From positions 169,670 through 233,669 of the forward strand of contig CANJJE010000004.1 in NCBI GenBank assembly GCA_947474755.1: DNA of 64,000 nt. The letters run 5' to 3'. Below the pieces are notes generated by a model, which worked only from the letters and a program-made list of their open reading frames with translations, was not told where the DNA came from and searched no databases. Shown here piece by piece: positions 44,501-53,500 of this stretch (positions are counted from its first letter, which is position 1; each line of letters starts with the position of its first letter). The translations under genes were made by a program, and so were the position numbers. The DNA comes from Burkholderiales bacterium. GTDB lineage: Bacteria > Pseudomonadota > Gammaproteobacteria > Burkholderiales > Burkholderiaceae_C.

Positions 44501-47500
44501 ACAGGCAACTGAACGTTGAAGTCACTGCTGTAGGTTGCACCGGGGTCCAGCGTGCGTGTGACGCTGCGCGAGTCCAGCAGGCGGTCGCTCGCGTCGAGGA
44601 CGGCGTCGCGCGACAGGTAGAGGCGATCAACCCAGGTACCACTGAGCGATCCGGTGCCTGCCTGCGTGACCTTGAGAGACACGGTGACCGTCTCTCCAGA
44701 GGTCGCGGTGCCGGGCGCACTGAGCGTGTCGGCACGCAGGTCGACGCGGCGCAGCGCGAGCGTGCTGCCGGCCGTGTTGTCGGCCTCGCGACCGGATTCG
44801 TAGACCTGACGGGCGGCGTCAGTGACCACCAGCAGGCGTGCAGTGTCGGTGTCGGCCCAGTCGGGCAGCGTGACCGACAGGCTGGCGTCGTAGCTGGCAC
44901 CCTGGGCGAGCGACGAGGTGCGTGCCTTGCTGCCCAGCAGCGTGGCCCCAGCGACCTGCCCATCGGTGCTGAGATAGACGTAATCGACCCACGGTCCGAC
45001 GGCATCAGCTTCCCCGGCGTTGGTGACCTTCCAGGCCACGGTGACCGATGCACCCGCCAAAGCGGGAGACGCCGCGACAGGCGAGCTGGCAACGAGGTTG
45101 GCCGACGGCGCCGGGCTGATGATCAGTGGTGCGGGTGTCGTGCCGAGGTTGTTGCCGAGGCGGCCGCCCTCGAACACCAGGCTGTTGACATCGGTGCGCA
45201 CCAGCACCTGCCACGAGCCGGTGAGGTCGGCCGGGATCAGGAAAGTCTGGCGGACGGTGTAAGCGTCGTTGGGGGCGAGCGGACCGCTGCGATTGACGGT
45301 GGCGAGGACGATGTCGTCGGCATTGCCGAAGACGCCGTCCTGCGACAGCACGACGCGGTCCTGCCAGCTGCCGGCGGCGGTGGTGTCGCCGAGGTTGCGC
45401 ACCCGCCAGGCGATCTCGACCTGGGTGCCCGACAGCGCGGTAGTCGGGGCCGTGACGGCCTCGACCAGGAAATCGCTGTAGGGGGCAGCGACGCTGATCG
45501 GCTTTGCGCTGGTGTTGTTGCCACGGGTATCGGGTTCGAGGACGGACTGACCCACATCGGTGCGAACGATGGCGTTGAGCGTGCCGTCGAAGTTGATCGG
45601 CAGGGTGAGCTCGGCGCTCTCGGTGTAGGACGCCCCTGCGGCCAGCGGACCGCTGCGTGGCTTGTCGACGGTGCGCGTGTCGTCGGCATTACCGAAGACG
45701 CCGTCGGTCGACAGCACGACGCGATCGATCCAGTTGCCCACCGCAGGCGCCGCACCGATGTTGGTGACTTTCCAGGTGACCGTCACCCTGTCGCCGCCGC
45801 GGGCTGTGGGTGGCACGGTGAACGCTTCGATGTTCAGGTCGGCGTAGGCGGCCGCGGCCGAGGTGACGGTGATCGACGCGGTGTTGTTGCCTTCAGCCGA
45901 GTTGGTCGCGTTCGCTTCGAGGACGCTGCCGGATCCGTTGGTCGTGGCGTCGGCGTAGACGGTGATCTCGAGCGCGCCCGCGCCCGAGGCGCCGAAAGGC
46001 AGGGCAAAGGTCGCCTGGCGGGCGCGCGATTCGCCGACACCGATGTTCCCTCCAGCCACCGCGTCGTAGAGCACCGAGGTGTTGACGATGGTCTGATTGG
46101 TTGCCTTGTTGACCACCACGACGCGATCGGAGAAGCCCCCGAGTACCGCTGCGGTGCCGGTGTTCACGGTGTTCCATCGCAGGGTCAGCGTGCCGCCGGC
46201 CTGAACCGGGCCGGGGTCGAGCGCGAGACCGCCCACGATCAGGTCTGGCGCCGAGACGACGTTCAACGTGGTGCTGTTGTTCGATTCACCCGTGCCACCG
46301 GTATTGGCCTCGAACACCGCGCCGGTCGTGTCGAGCGCCACGTTGAAGCTGTAGGTGCCGGTGGCGAGGTTGCCCGCGGGCCAGGTGAGGGTGACGCTGC
46401 GATCGATGAAGCCGCTGCCTGCGGCCAGCGTGCTGCCGTCGTGCGTCACGTCGATGGCCTGCACCGTCTGGTTGATCGAGGTGTTGATGACCAGCAGCGT
46501 TTCCTTCCACGCGCCGGAGGCAGCGCGCGTGCCGGTGTTGCTGCTGCGCCAGGTGACGGTGACGGTGTCGCCCGCCTTCCATCCGTTGGCTGGTTGAACC
46601 TGCAGCAGGCTCGGTTGCAGGTCGGCGTAGGTGGGCAGCACCGAGGTGATGACGGTGCTCGCGGCGTTGTTGGTTTCGGCGTCGCCCGCCGCGTTCTGCT
46701 CGGCGAGCGCGTTGTCGATGTCGAGCGTGACAGTAACCCGCAGCGAGCCAGCCCCGCGGGCGCCGTCGGGCAGGGCGATCAGTAGCGAGCGGTTGGTTTG
46801 CGTGCCCGCCGCCAGCGCACCGGATGCGGCCACGTCGTAGGGCAGCACCGTGCTGGACAGCACCTCGCCGGTGTCGACGCGGGAGATGACGACCCTGTCG
46901 CGCCAATTGGTGACTGCTGGCAGCACGCCATCGTTGCGATCGATCCACGACACGGTGATGCTGCTGCCCGCTTCGATAGCACCTGCCGCAGTGACCTGCA
47001 GGTCGAGCGGTTTCAGGTCGGGCGCCGGCGTGACCTCGAGCGCGGTGATGCGCACCGGCGGCGCATCGGGCAACGGCTGGACCCGGAAGGTGTAGTCGTT
47101 GGCCGCGGTCTGGTTGTAGCGACCCTCGATCGCCAGCACGTAGGTACCCGCTTCGGCGAGCGTCAGAACGTCCTGGTCCGCGTAGAGGTAGTCGTAGAAG
47201 ACGACATTGCCCGACGGACCGAGCAGGCGCCAGATTGCATTGCTTGCGTTGGTCGAGGTCTGCGCGTCGAAGAAGAACTTGTCACCGGCAGCGGCGCTGA
47301 ACTTGTAGAGGTCTGTCTCGTTGCCCGGGTTGAGCGATGCGGTCTGCGCGGTACCCGGCGTGAGGTCTGCCGCCGAGCTCAGATCGAGCAGCCTGAACGC
47401 AAAGGTCCCGGTGGCGTCGGCCGCCCCGTCGATGGTGAGGGTGTAGTTGCCGGCGATCAGATCGAGCGACGGGTTGCCACCCCCGAAGTCGGCCGAATCC

Positions 47501-50500
47501 GAATAGCGCAGCGCACGTGCTTCGCCCAGGAAACCCAGCCGATTGGCGTCATCGCGACCAATGACGATGCCGCGTGGCCCGGTGAGCGACCACGACAGCG
47601 TGGTCGAATCGGACAGGGCATCGAACAGAAGACGCGAGCGCTGGGCGAGGCTGAAGGTGTAGCTCGATCGATCGCCGCTCTTCTTGAGTTCACCAGCGAT
47701 GCGCTGGCCCAGCGTCAGCTCTGCGGTTGTCGGCTGCGTCGGCTGGACGTTGATGCGAAAGGTCTGAGGCGTGGTCTGGCTGTTGTAGCCATTGAGCAGC
47801 AGCGTCCAGGTGCCGCTCTGGTCCAGCACCGTCTCGCTGTCGGTCGAGATGTAGTTGGTCCAGCGCTCGTCGCCGCTCGGGCTGACCAGCCGCCAGTCGG
47901 CGTTGCCGCTGTTTTGCTGGGCGTCGAAATACACCCGGTCGCCGGCGGAGGCGGTGAACTTGTACGCGGCGATGCCGTAGCCCGGATCGAGCGTGCCGGA
48001 CTGGGGCGTGCCCGGCGTGAGCGCGCTCGCCGCTGCGAGGTCGAGCAGGCGAAAGCCGTAGGCGCCGGTCGCGCTGCCATCAATGCTCAGCGTGTAGGTG
48101 CCGGCCGCCAGCTTGACGATCGGCCAGTCGAACCAGTTGCCCGACGCCATCACACCCCGCTCGCCCAGGATGGTCCACTGTCGTTCCCAGTACTGGGTGT
48201 TCTCGCGTGTGTCCATCACGAGCTGCGTGTCCTGAGACAGCGTGAAGCTGTACAGGTCGCGCTGCGTGAGGGTGGCGCGGTTGCCGTTGACCAGCGCGCC
48301 CAGTACCAGCGGGGTCGCTGCTGTCGGGGTGGTGCTCAGCCTCGCCCAATCGATGGCGACATCGGTGCGTGTGGCCGCGCCGCCGCTGATGGCGTTGGAC
48401 TGGTACAGGCTCGCCCGCGCGCCGTTGGCAAAGTCGGCGGCGCTCGATGCGCCGAAGGACAGCGTCGCGAGCTCGGCGCCGCCGTCGCTGGCCAGCACCG
48501 CCCTGAAGCCGCCGCCGGGAACCGCCTCCAGCCGCAGCCGGTACCAGGTGTTGTCGGCGAAGGCGACCGGTGTCGACTGGAAGAAGTTGTTGCCGCCAAG
48601 GCCGCGCGCGTCGATGCGCAATTGCCGCGTGGCGCCGGCACTGTCGCTGCCCAGCGCGGTGGCAAGCCAGACATTCGGGTCCGCGACGTCGCGCAGCATC
48701 AGGCCCAGCAACTCGTTGCTGGCGCCGCCCGCTGCCTGGGTCAGCGTGTTGAAGCGTGTTTCGTAGCGGATGCCTGCGCCGACGACATTGCTGCTGCTGA
48801 GCAGGCTGTAGCCGGCATTGCCCGAGGCGAAAGTGCTCTGCGCCCGGAGCACCGACGCGCCGTCCAGCGTCTCGAAGCTCGTGGTGAGTCCGCCGCGGTC
48901 GGCGAGGGTCGGCGGCACGCCGCCCGAGCTTGTCCACAGGGCATCGAGCGACGGACCGGCAAACTCCTGATCGAAGCCGGTGGCGCGCTCGGCGAGGGTG
49001 TTGCCGCGCGGCAGCACGTTGAAGCTGAAGGCATTCGCTGCGATGGCGTAGTACCGCCCCTCGACCAGGAGGGTGTAAGTCCCGGCCTGCAGGTAGGTCC
49101 GCTCGGCCACATCGGAGCCGAAGTAGCTGCTCCACACCTGCTCACCCGTGGGCGAGATCAGCCGCCATTGCATGTCGGCGTTGGCGGCGCTCAGGTGGTC
49201 GAAGGCAAATCGATCGCCGGCCACCGCAGTGAAGCGATAGGCCTGAGTCGAATTCCCCGGGTTCAGCGTGCCGTTGACCACCGTGCCCGGCGTGATCGCG
49301 GTGGCGGTGGCCAGATCGATCAGGCGGAAGGCGAAATCGCCGACGGCATCACCTGGCGCGTCGACGCTGAGCGTGTAACGCCCGGGTGCCAGCGTGTAGA
49401 CGACTCGGTCGCTGCGCGCCGGGTCGCTGCTGTAGCCGTTGAAGCCACCGCGGTCGCGCGAGTCGCTCGACTGGAAGCTGCGGTTGGTGACGAGCTTGCC
49501 TGTCGGGCCGACGAGGCTCCAGGTGAAGTTGGTGTCTGCCAGCGAATCGAAGACCACGGTGCGTGGCTGCGTGACATCGAGCGTGTAGACCGTCTGCTGC
49601 CCGGGCGTCGCGATGCGGCCCTGCACGGCATCCGGCTGACCGATGACCAGCGTTGCCTTTGCATCGGCCACCGGCTGCAGGTTCAGGCGGTAGGCGTTGG
49701 GAACATCGGTGCTGTACCGGCGGCCTTCGACCAGCAGCGTGTAGGCGCCGCTGAACGGCAGCGCGAAGGTGTCGACGTCGGTGCCGAGTCCCGTATTCCA
49801 GACCTCATCGCCAAACGGCGACAGCAGGCGGATAAGGCCGTCGGTGTTGGCCACCGCTTGCACATCCAGGTAGAACCGGTCGCCTGCGGCGCCGGTGAAG
49901 CGGTAGCCATCGGTGCGGCTGCCCGGGTCGAGCACGGCGTTGACGGTTGTGCCCGGCGTCAGGGTGGGCAGCGTGGACAGGTCGATCAGACGCAGGCCAT
50001 AAGGCGCGGTGCTGTCGCCGCTGGCCGACAGGCTGACGGTGTAGGTGCCGGGCGCGAGGTCGAGCACCGTCGAGCCGTCGGATGAATCGGTGCTGGTGAT
50101 CGGCTTGTTGATGTTCAGCCCACCCGGGCCGGTCAGGCGCCAGTTCATCACCCAATAGCTGTTGCCCAGGTTGTCGAAGGCAATCAGCTTGCGCTCGGCG
50201 ATCGTGAATCGGTAGCGGTCCACCTGGCCGGCGCTGCTCAGATTGCCGGCCAGCGTGCCCGCGACCTGCGCGAAGCTGTGGACCACCGTGCCGGTTGCAC
50301 CGCCAGCGATGCCGCTCGCGGTGGATGTGCCGGTCACGGCGTCGAGCGGCAGGTAGACCGCGAGCCCGGCCTCGTTGCCGGCGAGCGGTGCGTCCTTCGA
50401 GGCCGCGATCTGTGCGGCGCTGCGCGCGACGGACCAGATGCGCACTTCATCGATCGCGCCATCGAAGGGCGAGTACGCCGAGTTCGGGTCGCCCGTCCCG

Positions 50501-53500
50501 CCGATGCGCAGCGGCCCGCCTGTCCCGATGCTCCCGGCCGGGTTCGGCGGGCCGCCGCTGTTCGATGCCGTGGCATCCACACCGTTGATGAGGATGCGCA
50601 TCTGCGGCGTGCCGCTGCTGCGGTCGACCACCAGCGCGACGTGCGTCCAGGCTCCGGTGGTGACCACACCCGCGGCTGTGCTGGCTCCATGCAGGCCTGA
50701 CGCATCCCGCGAATCGCCATAGAGCGAGCCGTTCGAGTTCAGCCAGAGGGAGTAGGTGCGCTGTGCACCCGATGCATCCTTCGTGACGATCGGCATCCAG
50801 GTGTTGGCAAAGCGGGCCGGGTTGATCCAGGCCTCGACGGTGACGCTGCCGCGCTGGTCGGTCGCGGCGCTGTCCGGCACCTCGATACGGTTGAGCGCAT
50901 CGAGCGAGATGGCGTTGCCGATCTGCCCGGCCACGACACGCGGGGCGAGGCCGACCGACTGGCCGAGCGTGAAGTCGGTGGTGGTGTCGACGACCGGCCG
51001 GAGGTTGAAGCGGTAGGCGTTGCTGGTGAGCTGGTTGTAGCGCCGGCCCTCGACGAGCAGGGTGTAGACGCCGCTCAGGGGCACAGCGAACGTGCTGACG
51101 TCGCTCGACAGGCCTGTGGCCCAGACCTGCGTACCCGTCGGTGAAATCAGGCGGTACTGCCCATCTCCGTTGGCCACCGACAACTGGTCGAAGAAGAACT
51201 GCTGCCCCGCTGTCGCGGTGAATCGGTAGGTTTCGGTTTCGCTGCCTGGGGCGAGCGTGCCCGACACCTCGGTGCCCGGGGTGAGCGGCGTGGCCGCCGA
51301 CAGATCGAGCAGCCGCAAGGCGTAGTTGCCAGTCTGTTCACCCGGCGCGTCGACGGTCAGCGCATAGCTGCCCGCCTTGAGGTCGTAGACGGGGTAGAAG
51401 TCGGACGAATCGGTGCTGTTGAAGCTGCGCGAGGCCACCACACCTTGAGGCCCGGTCAACGTCCAGTTGATGCCGCCCGGGGCGCTGATGAGTGAATCCA
51501 TCGCGATGCGGCGATCGCTGGCCAGCGTGAAGCGGTAGCTGTCGGTCTGGCCGGGCAGGGCGATCACACCGGCGATCGCGCCGGCCGTGCTGCTGAACAG
51601 GTGACCGATGCTGCCGTTCGCGCCGTTGCCGCTGCTGTCCGCCGCGGTGCTTCCGGTGCCTTCATCGAACCCCAGGCGCAGCACCAGGCCGGTGGCTGGG
51701 GTCGCGATGGCCATGTTGCGGCTGGCCGCGATCTGTGCGCCGCTGCGGGCCACGTTCCAGAGCCGAACTTCGTCAATGACGCCGTCGAAGCGGTCATTGC
51801 TGCCGTTGCCCATGCCGACAAAGCTGGAAGAGCCGATGCGCAAGGGGTCGGGCACATCCACGGCGGGGGTCGGACGGATGCTGCGCGACGCGGCCAGCAC
51901 GCCATCGAGGTAGATCAGCATCTGGGGCGTCGCGCTGCTGCGGTCGATGACGCCCGCCACATGGGTCCAGCGGCCCAGCTGGATCGAGCCACTGGCCGTG
52001 GGCACGCTCTGGCTGCCACTGGCATCGGCGGTGTAGAGGCCGATGTAGCCTGAACTGTTGAGCCACATCGCGTAGGTGCCGCCGCCCTGGGGGCTTTCCT
52101 TGTAGGCGATCGGCGTCCAGGTGGCAGGGTAGCGATCGGGCCGTATCCAGGCCTCGAATGTCATGTCGGTGCGCAGATTGGTGGCAGGGCTGCTGCTCAC
52201 CGTGACCTCGCGCATCGCGTCGAAGGCGAGGGCGCTGCCACTGCCCAGTGCGGGTGCACCAGGCACCCAGCGCGGCACCACGCCCGCCTGTTCTCCGAGC
52301 ACGATGTCGGCTGTCGTCGCGACCACCGGCTGGACGTTGAATCGGAAGTTGTTGACCGAGGCCGCCTGGTAGCGGCGGCCTTCGAGGATGAGAGTCCAGC
52401 GGCCGGTCTGGTCGAGCGTGATCACGTCGACGTCGGTGCTCAGGCCGGCGAACCAGTGCTGGTCTCCGGTCGGGCTGATCAGGCGCCAGCTCGAGTCGCC
52501 GTTGTCCACCGCCTGCATGTCGAAGAACACCTTGTCGCCGGCAGTGGCGTTGAAGGCGTAGAGCGCGGTCGAATTACCGGGGTTCAGCGCGCCGGATTGC
52601 ACGGTGCCCGGCGTGAAAACCGTCGCCGAGGCGAGGTCGCGCAAGGCGAAGGCGTAGGCGCCCGTCGTGTTGCCGTCGACGCGCAGGGTGTAGGTGCCGG
52701 CCTTCAGCGATACGACCGGGTTGCCACTGATGTCCGAGCTGCGCTGCTGGAAGTTGAGCGAGCCGATGACGCCGCGCGCGTCGGTGATCGTCCAGCGCAG
52801 GGCGCCGACGTCGTTGCGCGTGTCCATCACCACCTGCGTGTCCTGCGACACGGTGAAGGTGTACAGGTCTCGCTGGGTGTTCACGGTGCGGTTGCCGCTG
52901 GTCAACTGGCCGAGCACCAGCGGCTGAGGTGCAGCCGGGGTCGTCGTCAATCGGGCCCAGTCGATCGCGACGTCCGCCTTGGTGAGCCCCCCCAGGCTCT
53001 TGTACTGGTAAATGCCGACACGGATGCCGTTGGCATAGGCATCGGTGGTCACGCCCAGGTCGCGGCTGATCAGCTCGATGCCATCGTCTGCAAGCAGGAC
53101 CGCTCGGATGTTGCCGTTGGCTGGCGCCTCCAGCTTCAGCCGGTACCAGGTGTTGTCGGCCCAGGAGAAGGGCGACTGAACGGCGCCGAAACCGCCGATC
53201 GCATTGGTGCCCGAGCGGAACTGCCGGTTTGCGCCGTTGGCGTCGCTGAACAGGTTGACGTAGCTGTACCGGTTCGGATCGTTCGTGGTGTCGGAAACCA
53301 CCAGACCCAGCAATTCGTCGACACCGGCGGCGGCGGACTGCACCAGTGTGTTGAACCGCACCTCATAGCTGAACCCCTGGCTCGCCGAGTTGGCCGACTG
53401 CATGAAGCCGCCTGCCTGGTTCTGGGCTGTCAGGCTGCCCTGCAGTCGCATGACGGTCGCACCGTCCAGCGTTTCGAAGCGTGGCGTGATCGGAGCGACC

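Noticed and set aside
40591..46785. A 2,064-codon plus-strand open frame antisense to the CARDB array
   Set aside because: It exactly mirrors the repeat array, has low-complexity Arg/Val/Gly/Asp composition and no recognisable fold. High-GC codon bias keeps the opposite frame open.
46798..50085. A 1,095-codon plus-strand open frame
   Set aside because: Also antisense to the giant gene's repeats, with no start context or domain; a codon-bias artefact.
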